From Saxidomus purpurata (Eukaryota; Mollusca; Bivalvia; Venerida; Veneridae), in assembly GCA_022818135.1 (NCBI GenBank), contig JAFMSR010000007.1:23315846-23379845 (forward strand): DNA of 64,000 nt. Reading direction: 5' to 3'. Shown in pieces: positions 1 through 11,400 of the stretch (position 1 is the stretch's first letter; each line of letters begins with the position of its first letter). The notes under the pieces were generated by a model. The model worked only from the letters and a program-made list of their open reading frames with translations, was not told where the DNA came from and ran no database searches. A program made the position numbers and the translations under genes.

Positions 1-96
1 CCCTCAGTTAGTTTGGAGTTGTTGAGATGTGGGAGAGAAGCTCAGATGAGTGATGTAGGTTTATCGTAGCCATCTTGCTACTAAGAAGTTATTTTC

Positions 97-525
97 TAGG
101 GATGTCATTGATTAAAATTTTTGTATCGATATATCAATTTAGAAATATCGACGATACAGCGATATATCGATACATGGGCGTAAAAAAGTCACTGACTACA
201 TATTCTACCAAATCTCTTGACTTTATTTTGTACTAAACATATGGTTCTAGTGTATAATACATATCAACCCTTGCAGTGCTGAAATATGTTTGCCTATGAG
301 ACCCCATTTCATTAAATTATCATTCGTTAGAAAAACACGGAACTCTGGGTAGAGTGATTGTTTATATTCCGGTTGAGTTTTGATGGAATTTTTGAACGTA
401 AAACTGTAGATCTTTGCACGGTGTAACATTATTTGATATACGATTTTTCAAAATAGCAATCGATATCGAATCGAAAATGTTTTATCGTTGATATATCGAT
501 ATCGTTTAAATCGATTACATCCCTA
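97..525. mobile_element. hAT-type MITE with perfect 8-bp target duplication
   Basis: The ends read TAGGGATGTCATTGATTAAA and, reverse-complemented from the right, TAGGGATGTAATCGATTTAA. The 8-bp direct repeat TTATTTTC flanks both sides (89-96 and 526-533). Subterminal sequence is rich in ATATCGATA motifs on both arms. TIRs starting TAGGG and an 8-bp duplication are typical of the hAT superfamily. There is no transposase ORF in 429 bp, so it is non-autonomous. It sits in an intron of the coiled-coil gene. Confidence 0.9.
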
Positions 526-602
526 TTATTTTCTTAAACTTGTTTCCAGCTTAACTAATAAGATGTGAGTTTTTAAATTTTCATTATCATCTTTATCAAC
601 AG

Positions 603-3600
603 GCTTCCAGATCCCTGGTGAAGAGGAGCATATACCGTTTGTTGACGGTTCACCAATAATCTCAAAGTACGGCCCAATCTCCCGCAGTGTGAGCAAGAAC
701 CTGGGTCAGAACACACATCCAGTTGAATCTGTAGCTGATGATAATGTAAGATTTTTATCTCATCTGGACAAAGTCCAGCAAAACTTATGCCATGGTGGTT
801 TGTCTGTCGTCCATCTGTCCATAAACTTTTCTTTGATAACACGCTATAGGTCACAATTTACATTCGACTTTCATGAAACTTGTTCAGAAGGTTGCCTGTA
901 ACCTGTAAATGATCCATATTTGTCTGATCTGTCAGTGTGGAGGTATGTAGATGATCATAGATCAGACTTGGTGGATGTATGGTATGATCATGATTAGACT
1001 GTGTGGATATGTGAGTTGTCATGATTAGACTTGGTGGATATGTAGGATGATCATAGTTAAGACTGTGTGGATGTGTGGTATGATCATGATTAGACTGTGT
1101 GGATATGTGAGTTGTCATGATTAGTCTTGGTGGATATGTAGGATGATCATAATTAAGACTGTGTGGATGTGTGGGGGATCATTATAAGACTTGGTGGATG
1201 TGTGGGATGATCATGATTTGTATGTGTGGGGGGGATCATTATTAGACTTGGTGGATGTGTGGGATGATCATTATTAGACTGTGTGGATGTGTTAGGGGTC
1301 ATGATCAGACTGCTTGGATGTGTTGGATGATCATGACTTGTGCTGGTTACAGGGTCAAAATTGTATGCTGTGAGCAGGGTAAGGGTAAATTTTCAAAAAC
1401 AGTTTGGAACTTTTTACAGTTAAGGAATGATATATTTCATTTCATGCAGGCGACAAGAACCATACCAGTTACTGTGGTGACTCCTCTCATAGGACCACCG
1501 CTACCTAGCACCCAGAAAGTGCCCAGTAGATTCATACAGACAGAAGATGGCGAGATTAAACCTATGGACAGAATGTCATCACCCATGACTAATTATGAGA
1601 AGTCATACTCATTGTGGTAAGTAAATTCTGTGATCATTTCGCTGTTTTCAACCTGTGCTAAGGTCACAGACTTTCTTGGTCTGGAAAGTTTTTGTGCCAG
1701 ACATCTCTCGTAAATTACTTATGATGTAACGTTATAAACATTGTGATATCACTTTACCCAGATGCAACATTTGAATATCATTTGTTTTTATATATTAATG
1801 CATAATTTTAACGGGTTTGTGCATTTAGAAATCTATTTAAAAGGTGTCAGATGGTATGCAAGATAATATTTCTATCACCAGACAACTAGTACAGATGGAA
1901 ATATGTGCCACCTCAGGTAACTGTTGTCCTCGGTGACAGATATATTCATCTGAACTGCGGGCTCATGACAGAAACTATTGATCTTGTCAAATTTCTGTCA
2001 TTGACGACTGTATAGCAAGAGTTATGCAATATTATAGGAGTCTTGGCCTTCCAATGAACAGTTACTGTTGTTTAGTTAACTGTCATCTTGTGTGTAACTT
2101 TAAACCCCATGGAAAAAACAAACAAAGGGTTTTGGGGTCATATACAAACCACATAGTTTTTCATGGTGCTTAAAGGGACATACCCTATAACTGGTGTCAA
2201 ACTAACTAACTTTATTATCCCATTTATTACAATAAAATAATTAAAATAAACTTTAACATAATCCGTTGTCGTTATTTCCACTATACCTACCTTTTATATT
2301 TAACATTTATTACAAGGTTAACTCGGGTTTGTTTTATGAATGTTTTTACTAGGACAACTGAGTTGAATCTGTTGGAGCAGAAGGCAAAGAAGGCAAGTAC
2401 AGAAGATGAGATGCTTAGCGTGAAGCTGCAGGCGGTACAGATGCAGATTGCACTGGTAAGAAGTTTTTTAACACTCCAAGTAAATGTTCTATAGGTCATA
2501 TAGCAAAAATTCAGAACTTAAATAAGTAGGGATGGTAACGAGTACCAAATTTGATATTCGGGTACTTGGCCCTTCTTCCGATTGAGTACTCCGAAAACAA
2601 TCATTCACATGATCGACGTATAACAGATCAGTGGACTATCTTTGACTTTGTTTTTGAACCATTTGGAATACTTCCAGGCAGATGATTTCCACAGAGACTT
2701 ATTTCAAATTTGACTCATAATACAGACAAGTGTAGATTACTGAGACATTTTGAAAAGAGACTTTGAACGGCCACTAAATTCTATAAATACGATTTAGGAA
2801 AAATGAGTTTAATTTTTTTTCAGCTGAGTCGTAATAATTATCGTTTCTTGGCACACATGTTTAACAGCTTATTAAGTTATTAGGACTTCAAAAACAAGTC
2901 CTGCGTAAACAGTTTCTGGGACAAACACAAAGGCGACACAGTGTATTTGCTATCATACACTTTATTTTAAATAAACTGTGAACACTACAGCCTAATAACG
3001 TCTTTGATGAACATTATGTCTATACTGTTTTGTGAAGATCATAAGCGGCATATTATTATAGCAATACCTGCATGTCAAACTGTCAACTCGTATATTGCGG
3101 ATTAAACATAAAATTTTCACACATCACCTGGAATGTTTGTGTAACGATCCCGAATTAGACTAATGACAAGTTAAGACTGTTAATTGGAGGTATCAAAAAG
3201 AGATGATTTCTGACTTTATGTATGAGGGTGATTTTTGCATTATTTTTCGAGTGCTTGATTAACGTTTTGCTAACTGAGTACTTGGAAGTTCAATTGAGTA
3301 ACTGGTTAACCAGATACTCGTTGCCATCCCTAGTAATAAGAATTGAAATAATTAAAATTGATATAAAGTAATTTCTTTTAGCTTAATAAAAAAACGTTTG
3401 ATCCACTGAATATTAGCTTACTTAGAATCATATACTCAAGGTGAGCTGTTTTCCCCACTCAAGACCATTTCATGTAACTCTGTACCAAAATTACTCCAAC
3501 AGAAATATGACAGGGCTGGGTAGGGCAAATGCATTATAAGCATGTAGCAAAACCCTGCAATGGAATTCAGACGACCCAATAATTAAAGGCCCCTTTGTGT

Positions 3601-3784
3601 TCAGTCATTCACCCATTCATTATTTCATTTATTCCTTTGTGCATGTACATTGCATATTCTTGCAAAGTTAATTCTGTCATTCATTTTTTTTTCATTCATT
3701 CATTCACAGAAAGAGCAGGAGCTTCAACAGGCCCAGCTTATGGACAGTACACTGTGCTCGGAATATATGAAGAACAGACCATAA
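603..3784 (+). CDS. 3' exons of an unrecognised protein with a C-terminal coiled coil (partial, 5' end outside window)
   Basis: Four exons with GT-AG borders and compatible phases: 603-745, 1450-1616, 2353-2455 and 3710-3784 (stop TAA 3782-3784). The first exon begins inside a codon, so upstream exons lie left of the window. The 138 or so visible residues are a Pro/Ser-rich linker (contains TPLIGPPLPSTQK and IQTEDGEIKPMDR), then a Glu/Gln/Lys/Leu-rich helix of about 50 residues starting near TTELNLLEQKAKK and ending ALKEQELQQAQ. The chain stops at EYMKNRP. The helix has the spacing of a coiled coil, which suggests a scaffold or cytoskeletal adaptor, but I do not recognise the family and assign no function. 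The exon model is well supported by consistent phases (the Trp codon is split TG/G across 1616 and 2353). The introns contain a minisatellite and a hAT-like MITE. Confidence 0.75.
930..1350. repeat. Minisatellite, unit about 31-34 bp
   Basis: Roughly a dozen imperfect copies of a GT-rich unit carrying GTGTGGATGTGTGG followed by ATGATCATGATTAGACT. They alternate between versions ending GACTGTG and GACTTGG. The array lies in the intron between exons 603-745 and 1450-1616. Open frames across it are products of the periodicity and are not genes. Confidence 0.85.
2527..3332. mobile_element. hAT-like MITE (806 bp)
   Basis: Left end TAGGGATGGTAACGAGTACC; right end reverse-complemented TAGGGATGGCAACGAGTATC. 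The flanks TAAATAAG (2519-2526) and GTAATAAG (3333-3340) match at six of eight positions, consistent with an aged 8-bp duplication. Both subterminal regions contain GAGTACT/GAGTAAC motifs. There is no coding capacity. It lies in the last intron of the coiled-coil gene and differs in subterminal sequence from the element at 97-525. Confidence 0.8.
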
Positions 3785-3929
3785 AGTATGGAATCTGCGT
3801 CAGGTGAGTCTTTTAATTTCTTTCCTTTATGTTGACTATCCATTTCAACTGTATTTTAGTTATTTACAAACAGGCAGTTTACCAAACCATCATTCCTAGG
3901 GAAGAACCAGTCTTAGACCTCTATACGGT

Positions 3930-4175
3930 CCACCTCTGTGCTCAAGTGGTTAGTGTGGCAGACTTAAAATCACTGTAACCTCTAATTTATTGAAGGTCAT
4001 TGGTTTGAGCCCTGCTACTGACCATGTCTCTTTATGTGAGGAAGTTAACAGTTTCTTGTGTGGGATAGGGATCTGTCATTCTCTAGAATGATTGACTAAG
4101 GTAAACTGGCATGTGAAAATGACTAAAATGGTTAAAACAGATGTTTAAAACTCCTACAACAACAACTACAACAAC
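3930..4175 (+). mobile_element. tRNA-derived SINE
   Basis: A-box-like TGCTCAAGTGGTTAGTG is followed by a B box in GGTTTGAGCCC (about 4010), spaced as in a pol III internal promoter. A non-tRNA body follows and ends in a CAACAACAAC-like simple tail near 4155-4175. There is no acceptor-stem pairing, so it is not a functional tRNA. Confidence 0.65.
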
Positions 4176-5389
4176 AGACCTTTATTCTCTGTCAAAAACT
4201 ACCAACTTTTTCATACAGTGACATTGTTGTGGTGACGGAAAGAGGCAAATTTAGATTTTTATCTTAGAACACACAGAGCCGAATAACAATATAGAATTCA
4301 CATATTCTTTTAACATTTTTAGTTAAGCATCATCAAAAATATTCCATTTGTGTAAAGTAGTTTTTTAATGTGACTGGTTCCAGTTATTACCACAAGAATT
4401 CTCACCTTATTAAGCCTCAGAAAATATCAGTCTACTACACTGATGCATTTCTAGGAGGGTCGGTGATTAAGTTATTTCTAATTAATGCATCTGTATATTT
4501 TTCCAGGTTCAAAACACATTTACTGTAGGAAGTTGCTGTTTATCGCAACAGGAAGTTTGAGTTTACGGCACAGGATACCGCCGACTTGTTACCGAGTGAA
4601 TCTTAGTTTTGTATTACTATAGCATACCAAATATATTGTCTGTTTACCTTAGAGACAGTTTGTATAGATAAAGATACATGATTTGCCAAGAAAGGGCTTG
4701 TACTGCATCCTACTGATACAGTTACATTATGTGAAGGTTGTTCAATCAGTTAGCAGACAAGTTTTCCTACAATGGCTTAACACTGTTGTTGCAAATATGA
4801 TATAAGGACCTGGAAGGATTTAGAACTAGATATAACCCCAATTTAAAGATTTCTTGTAAAAATATCAAAATTTATAATTAATGTACATGTATTTCGAAAA
4901 CAGTGTGACATATTTTCAATCAAGTTCTGAATTAAAACACTTTACTCAAAACTGACCTGAATACTTCAGATGGTTATGAATGGCATTAAAAAAGAAAATG
5001 CAAGACATAATCTATAAAAAGAAAGAGTAAGACAACTGGAGCATTGCAAAGAATTAAGTCTAGTAATACTTCAGCGGGAAAAGATGTCCACAAACTTTTT
5101 GATCAGCCCTTGTATTTATTGTTTGTTCATGTTTTGTTTGACACACTTTTGTGAATGCAAGTGCTCCATTCTATGGAAGTTGGGAATCTAGTTGATAGCA
5201 ATAGTGACCTAAGAATTTCAATTTCTATAGAACATCACTGGTATACTAATACATATGATTTATTTGTCATCCAATGAAAACTTACAGATCACACATAATG
5301 AAATACTATGAACTGATTTTAACAAAATGACAGTTAAAGTTCTGAACACGTTTTAGGGAATTTAGAACAAACAAATTCAGTGAAATACA

Positions 5390-5555
5390 GTCCAACCTTC
5401 CCGAACAACACCTCCCTAGAGCAACAACCTCCCTCAAAAGACACACATCTTCTTTCTTGTTACATCAGTTATATAGGGAACTGGCCTCTCTAAAACAAAC
5501 ACATTTTTGTTTTCCCCAAGGGTATTCACTCCTGAGAGGTTGCCCTGTATATTGT
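5390..5555 (+). repeat. Dispersed repeat, copy 1 (second copy at 40148-40315)
   Basis: Contains CCTCCCTAGAGCAACAACC-like sequence, then AAAAGACACACAT, then GGGTATTCACTCCTGAGAGGTTG. The same ordered blocks recur near 40150-40315 (there GGGTGTTTGCTCCTCAGAGGTTG). Open frames at 5434-5714 come from this repeat. Confidence 0.7.
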
Positions 5556-5789
5556 TTTCGATATATTGGAAAGTTGCCCATTTATCTGAGGATAGATTTA
5601 ATGCAGGATAAATTGTACTCGGTGACTTTGATACATAATAACAAGCTATATAATACATGTATATACAATCCATCAACATACTGGGTGAAGGTTTATAAGC
5701 TTGGGATCCTTTAGTGATCTATTAAATGATCTGAGAGTTATCACTATTGGTTCACGTCCTTTGAAACATTTAACTCTAACCTTCAGGGC

Positions 5790-5960
5790 AGTGAGTGATT
5801 CGTGCCGTGTGACCAGCGTAGATCATGATCAGTCTGCAAATCAATTCACACTGATCTTGATCTGCACTTTTTACGATCCAATTAGTAAATTTTCTGAGAG
5901 CACCCCTATGAACAATTAATGGTACTGTTCAAATTGAAAGATGGACAAGTCCATTTTAGA
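5790..5960 (+). repeat. Foldback dispersed repeat (GATCATGATC family), copy 1
   Basis: Has GTAGATCATGATCAGTCTGC, then ACTGATCTTGATCTGCAC, making a short hairpin. This is followed by a conserved tail: GTAAATTTTCTGAGAGCACC, CCTATGAACAATTAATGGTACTG, and GATGGACAAGTCCATTTTAG. The same ordered parts recur at 16370-16510, 30580-30700, 34735-34920 (reverse), 40340-40510 and 61690-61800 (reverse). Shorter copies are near 14180-14235, 36880-36970, 42225-42310, 45180-45245 and 49430-49510. Confidence 0.8.
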
Positions 5961-6639
5961 AAGTATGCAGGGTGAGAGTTATTTTTTCATTGTTGTCTAT
6001 TTAATACATTTTAAGATATGTAACTACAGGGCAAGGGTTTTAGGCAATGGATTAGTTATGTATAAAAAAGGAGGAGTTGTGTTTGTGTTGAATCGTCGAT
6101 TAAAAGAGTGAGTGAGATATTGTATATCAGTTGTAATGAATGGTTACTAGCTCATGGTAATGACTGGTTTGTTCATGCCTTGGTGTATCATAATGTCATA
6201 TATTAATTAGTTATCAAAACTATTCTCAGATGCTGTAAAACCATTGATATATTCTTGTTGGGTACTCAATTTTGGTTGATCCACAAATTAAAGAACCAAC
6301 AAAATATATTCTGAAATGACTGTTGCATATATTAAAATAAAATAATAAAGATTAATTTTAAATATTAATCTCATTTATTATGGCTCAATAAAATTAGTCT
6401 GGTATGGTAGCGATTTATTTCCTTCAGACGTAAACAGCCGACTGAAATCGTGTATTCGTACATCAAAGTCACTTTGTTTGTAATTGTGCTTATTGGGTCC
6501 ACCATCCTCTAAAGAGGCTATAATCGGTACGACCCGACATCAAAGTCACATGACTTACAACTGGTATATAAGCGCCCGTCGCGGATCCACGCCCTCTTTT
6601 TCCATCACTTGCAAATTGAAGTACACTATATACGTAAGC

Positions 6640-6692
6640 ATGTCGGCACGTGGTAAAAGTTCCCGTCGGGGGCGAGAAAAAAAAAAAAAAAG

Positions 6693-6724
<32 letters not shown>

Positions 6725-7697
6725 AATAAATATAAAAAAAAAAAAGAAAAAAAAAAAAAAAAAAAAAAAAATTCGTTATAGATTTTGAAGAAATAATGCG
6801 GGCATCGAACATCTTACCACGAGATAACCACGTGGCAGGTAGCGCGAAAGGCGCCAACAGTGTAGACTCTGCCTCTCAAACCTTGCCCGAGGAAAACAAC
6901 GAGGATTCTAATTTAATTTTTCTGCCTCGTATAAATAATTTACCTAGACAGACGAGTGATGATATCGCTATGCATGTGCCTTCTTTAAAACAACGCATCT
7001 GTAAGGGTGAATATGTCAATTTAGCTGTTTTGTTAAAGGGTGCGGTGGATTTGGCCGATTATAACAGCGGTAGTACTCTGAGCATTTCGAGTAACGGTAA
7101 AATCGAGTGTCGGCCAAAGGAATGCAAAGACAATATAGGTTCTATTGAAAAATGGACAGACGCTTTCATAGTTTACATGGATATCTACCTGTCGGCACAA
7201 CCGCATAAACTTCACAAGTTATTGCATTACATTTTCATTATAAGGGAATGCACAGCCGTTCATGGGGGTATTTTTTGAAAAACTTATGATCAACAGTTTA
7301 GTTCTAGACAAGCCTCAACCCCTTTTGTTCAGCCATTAATCAAGATTTATGGCTTCGTTGTTTGCCTTTCCGTGATGAACACAAGGTAAAATTATCAAGG
7401 CCGCAAAATATTTGTATTGATTTCAATAAAGGTCAGTGCAGGTGGCCAAATTGTAGATTTGCGCACACGTGCTTTAATTGCAACCGCGGACATCCAGTGA
7501 TTAACTGCACACCAAACTATAACAGGCAGTCACCTGTCCAAAATACAGGTAGTAGTATGTCCAGTGCTACATTAGGTCAGTCAAATTCTCAGTTTCGCGG
7601 TTCAGAGATGGGTTCCTTTCGTGGTCAAACACGTGGCACTTTCGCAAGGAGCAGACCTTATCAAAGACCAGGCAGGGGCTACTACAAACGCCAATAA
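6640..7697 (+). pseudogene. Gag-like protein of the Ngaro/DIRS element (frameshifted)
   Basis: The start ATG at 6640 lies about 75 bp after a TATA-like box and opens a basic N-terminus (MSARGKSSRRGREK). An A-rich tract at 6679-6771 then encodes poly-lysine and contains one in-frame stop (6727). The frame resumes (RASNILPRDN...) to a stop at 7277, and another frame carries the rest. The C-terminal part (about 7340-7697) has a CCCH-type cluster and a zinc knuckle: CIDFNKGQCRWPNCRFAH, then CFNCNRGHPVINC, followed by an Arg/Gly/Ser-rich tail. This suggests a nucleic-acid-binding capsid protein. The poly-A tract may also be a sequencing length uncertainty. Confidence 0.75.
6679..6771. repeat. Poly(A)-rich tract inside Gag
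   Basis: About 90 bp nearly all A with isolated G, C or T. In the Gag frame it encodes lysines. It lies directly after RRGRE-coding sequence, so it may be an expanded lysine-codon run rather than a poly(A) insertion. Confidence 0.9.
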
Positions 7698-9345
7698 TTT
7701 GAAAGTCTTTAGTAAAGCCCCTTCGCCTATCAAAATACTGGTTTTAAAATGGCTGCAAAACTATCGTACACCTGACGCACATATACTATTAATGGGATTT
7801 TCGTATGGTTTTAAAATAAATTTCAATGGTCCTAGAGAACCACGTGTTTCGAAAAATCTTAAATCTTTATCAAAATATCCAGGTATTGCTAAGCAAAAAA
7901 TTGACAAAGAGATTTCAGTACGTAGGGTTGCGGGCCCTTTCAATTATGTCCCTTTACGGAACCTTCAGGTTTTACCGATCGGCATTGTTCCCAAGAAAAC
8001 GCCAGGTGATTATAGACTTATTCATCATTTGTCATCTCCCGAGGGTCTGTCCATTAATGATTACATTCACCCCGAGCTTTGTTCCGTTAATTACACTGAA
8101 TTTGACGAAGCAATACATATGATTCAGGATTTGGGGCAAAATTACTTTTTATATAAAATGGATATTAAAAGTGCATTTAGGCTTCTTCCTATACATCCAG
8201 ATGATTTCGAACTGCTTGGGTTTGCACTAGATGGGTACTATTATTTCGACAAATGCTTACTTTTGGGTGCTCTATCTCCCCCAGCCTGTTCGAAAAATTT
8301 TCAACTTTCTTAGAGTTTCTTTTCATTATTAAAAGTCGAATTCCTAACAGACAGTTGATACATTATCTTGATGATTTTCTCGGGGGCGACAGAACAAAGA
8401 ACGGTTGTAAACAAAACATGCAGATTTTCACAGAAAGTATGCAGGAAATTGGAGTACCTTTAGCAGACGAAAAAACGGAAGGTCCGTCCCAAGTATTGGT
8501 GTTTTTAGGCTTAGAATTAGACTCGCGCAAAATGATCGTTCGAATTCCTAAAGAAAAGTTGATGGAGGTCGTCGAAAAAATATGTTCAATAATGTCCAGA
8601 AAATCAGTCAAACTAAAAGAAATGCAATCATTGATAGGCAGTTTGAATTTTTGTTGTAGAGCCATTGCTGTAGGCAGACCTTTCTGTAGGCGTTTGATAA
8701 ATGCCACGTGCGGGGTCAATCGTCCGTATCATCATGTGAGAATAAATAATGAATTCAAACTCGACTTAATAATGTGGCTAGAGTTTCTTAGTCGGTGTAA
8801 CGGAATATCTGTTTTTCACGATAGGTTCTGGGTTACAAATGATGACGAACAGTTTTTTACTGATAGCTCAGGTGGTATAGGTTTCGGGATTTGGTTTAAA
8901 GGACATTGGTGCCATGAAAAGTGGCCTGAAAGTTGGAAATCAAAAGGCTTAACTAAAGACATTGCAATGCTAGAGTTATTCCCAATAGTTGTCGCTACTA
9001 TAATATTCGGAGATCAATTGCAGAACAAGAAAATTCGTTTTAACTGCGATAACAAGGCCGTAGTACATATTTTAAACAACATGACCTCAAAATCGGCTAG
9101 CGTGCTACCTTTATTACGGGTGACTATGCATTGTATCAGACACAATTGCTTGATTAAGGCATCGCATATCGCGGGTTCAAAAATGACATTTCTGATGCAT
9201 TGTCACGTTTTCAGTTACAGAGATTTCGGAAACGGGCGCCATTTGCAGACCCGCATGTAACACAAATGCCGGACCATCTATGGAATATATCCAACATAGA
9301 TCTAGACAACTGGTATACGCTGGGATTTCCAAAAAATCGCAATTA
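7621..9345 (+). pseudogene. Reverse transcriptase/RNase H of the Ngaro/DIRS element (two frameshifts)
   Basis: RT fingers and palm are visible: PIGIVPKK, YRLIHHLS, then motif A LYKMDIKSAFRLLPI (about 8150). The frame breaks near 8255-8262 and continues with GCSISPSLFEKF and motif C HYLDDFLGG (about 8365). RNase H follows: FTDSSGGIGFGIW (about 8860), catalytic Glu in MLELFPIV and Asp in FNCDNKAVV. A second frameshift near 9180 moves the last RNase H block (HIAG.. then NDISDALSR) and a short tail to a stop near 9344. The 5' part overlaps the end of Gag in another frame. In life it would copy the element RNA to DNA. Confidence 0.88.
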
Positions 9346-9369
9346 ACATATATTACCGCGGTTAATTCA

Positions 9370-10189
9370 TTCAATTCCTTCAGAAAATTATAATCTTTCT
9401 TTAGTCTGGCCTATACCTCAGAAACAAATAATCTGGTTCATTACATATTGCTGTGAAAAGCTATATTCACACAAAACCATTACAACTTACGTTGCTGGCC
9501 TGTAATTCTATCATAAAATTAACGGCTGGTACAATATAACTGAAGTATTTCTGGTACATAAAATACTAGAAGGTTGTCGCAGAGTCAGGCCGTCTGTAGA
9601 CAAAAGAGCTCCCATCACAATTAACATGCTAGAGGATATATGCAAAATACTACCGACCGTAGCTCATAATGAATTCGAGTCCTTACTGTTTAAAGCAATG
9701 TTTACCATTGCATATTTTGGGTTGTTCAGAGTTAGTGAGTTGGTTTCTACACCAACATTGAATAGAGCAGTCGGAATAAATGATATCGGGATAGGCTCAG
9801 GCGAAAAATCGGTATCAATTTGTCTGAAAGCATACAAAAATAACCAAAATGGTAATCCCGTAACGCTGAAACTGCCATGTGAAGATAATGCTTTGCTGTG
9901 CCCGGTCAGTAACTTGGGATCTTGCCTTAAAGTTCGGGGTGAGGGTGCGGGCCGGCTCTTCATTCACAAAAATTCGTCCGTAGTCACTCGTTATCAGTTT
10001 TCTGCTGTCTTACATAAATGCTTATACCAAACAAAGTATAGATCAGATAATTTCAAAACACACAGTTTTAGAATAGGCAGGGCTACTCACCTAGCTACAA
10101 TGGGCGTGTCCGAAACAGATATCATGAAGCTAGGCAGATGGAGATCAACAGCTTATACTTCATACATTAGGGTAAATGACTCAAACTAA
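9370..10189 (+). pseudogene. Tyrosine recombinase of the Ngaro/DIRS element
   Basis: The catalytic domain is open from 9626 to 10189. It shows FRVSELV (first Arg), HSFRIGRATHLA (His and second Arg), GRWRS and YTSYIRV (candidate nucleophile Tyr). This is the phage-integrase set used by DIRS-order elements in place of a DDE integrase. The SAM-like N-terminal domain is upstream, from about 9370, and is interrupted by a stop (TAA about 9502) and a frame change. The catalytic half is the best preserved part of the element. Confidence 0.88.
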
Positions 10190-10205
10190 GTTAATATTAA
10201 TTACA

Positions 10206-10708
10206 GATATTTGGCTACTGGGGGACTCTATACCATACTGGGTCGGTGAGAGGGCGAAGCACAGGCATATCCCTAACTAAAACATACCAGCGGGACACAG
10301 CATTGCATGGTGGGGCATCTGGGGGTTAGGATGGGGCGACTTCATCCATTGCGCTCAGCTACCAGTGCTGTTCCGGACCCCTCCTAAGGTACTTTTGTTA
10401 CATTTGGGCGGCAATGACGTCACGAACCATTCTCTGCGTTACGTATTCAAAATGATACAAGACAGCTTAGAATACTTGCAAAGTGCATTTCCGGATGCAG
10501 TGTACGTCTGGATTGACATTTTACAAAGGATTAATTGGGGAGTCTCAGGGGGAGAAACAAACCAATTGAGAAGAAAAGGAAACGAATAAATCAATTCGGG
10601 CGCAAATGTGTTAGAAAAATTGCACCAAATAATTTCCACATACTGCAAATGGACATAGACGAGAAAACTCCAGGTTTCTTTAGGCACGACGGCGTGCACT
10701 TGTCTTAA
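10206..10708 (+). pseudogene. SGNH/GDSL-type hydrolase domain of the Ngaro element
   Basis: Block I is WLLGDSIPYW (Ser near 10227), block III is LLHLGGNDVT (about 10401-10420), and block V is RHDGVHLS (about 10685-10705). So the Ser, Asn and Asp-x-x-His positions of the fold are all recognisable. A stop at 10278 interrupts the reading, and a frameshift near 10560 separates block V. Such hydrolase domains are known downstream of the recombinase in Ngaro-type elements. The substrate is unknown. Confidence 0.75.
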
Positions 10709-10933
10709 GTTGGTTTGTACATGTATATTGACGCTCTTCGCGATCTGCTTTTGAAAATTTTGTAAGAATTTTGGGGAAATAAATTTGTTTGGAAAGAATA
10801 TCTCGTTTCAAATTTATTTTGTGGCGGAAAATTCTTACGCATAGGTGCGATCAGGAATGAACGTGTTAGTAATTGTGGGCTCGCTTCATGCGGGGAATAA
10901 ACTGTATTGCATACCTATGATCGTTGTCTATCC

Positions 10934-10958
10934 CATAGTGCTAGTCTGTGGGTAGATT
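10934..10958 (+). repeat. Direct repeat copy 1 (candidate terminal repeat of Ngaro element)
   Basis: CCATAGTGCTAGTCTGTGG followed by a one-base difference and TAGAT. It matches the copy at 11336, about 402 bp downstream, and is consistent with B1 of a split direct repeat. Confidence 0.65.
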
Positions 10959-11335
10959 GCGATTGATAGTGTTCGGAAATCTACTTTTTGGGTTAATGAG
11001 CGTTAAAGAACTATAGATAGCTATGACTAGGCGTTCCTTTAATAGCTCCCATTTACAATAGGCTGTTTTTAGCGAAGCTGTATTGAATATTGTTGCACTG
11101 GTTTGTTTAGGTACTGCGGGGTACCTTGCGGTTCTATTAATCGCCGAGCGGCGGCGAGAGTGATTTCTTATGTGTCAAGGCTGTGCGGTGTAATAGTACA
11201 TGTACATGCGCCGGGCGACGGCGTAGACAGTACTGTATAGACACATATTTGGGTCAGCTGGTATAAAAGTGCAACAGGGGTAGGGTTATCTCGGGTTCTG
11301 GTCGCGCTCCTGGTCGCTCCTTTGCGTAGATCTTC

Positions 11336-11400
11336 CATAGTGCTAGTCTGTGGATAGATCAAACTTCATTAGTGCCAGTCTGATGAAGATTTTCCATGCC
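11336..11400 (+). repeat. Direct repeat copy 2 plus small palindrome
   Basis: Second copy of CCATAGTGCTAGTCTGTGG. It is followed by a related TAGTGCCAGTCTGATGA motif and the inverted pair CTTCAT/ATGAAG around it. This is probably the right end region of the retrotransposon. Confidence 0.6.

Larger units (their letters stand above)
3785..6420. other. Stretch after the coiled-coil gene: presumed 3' UTR and intergenic DNA, no further gene seen
   Basis: AT-rich sequence. Apart from the SINE at 3930-4175 it holds a dispersed repeat at 5390-5555, similar to 40148-40315 in the same orientation, and a foldback repeat copy at 5790-5960. I see no exon-like ORF with splice sites. Confidence 0.6.

Noticed and set aside
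858..1118. 86-aa minus-strand open frame rich in His/Thr/Ser repeats
   Set aside because: Translation of the minisatellite at 930-1350; no independent support for a gene.
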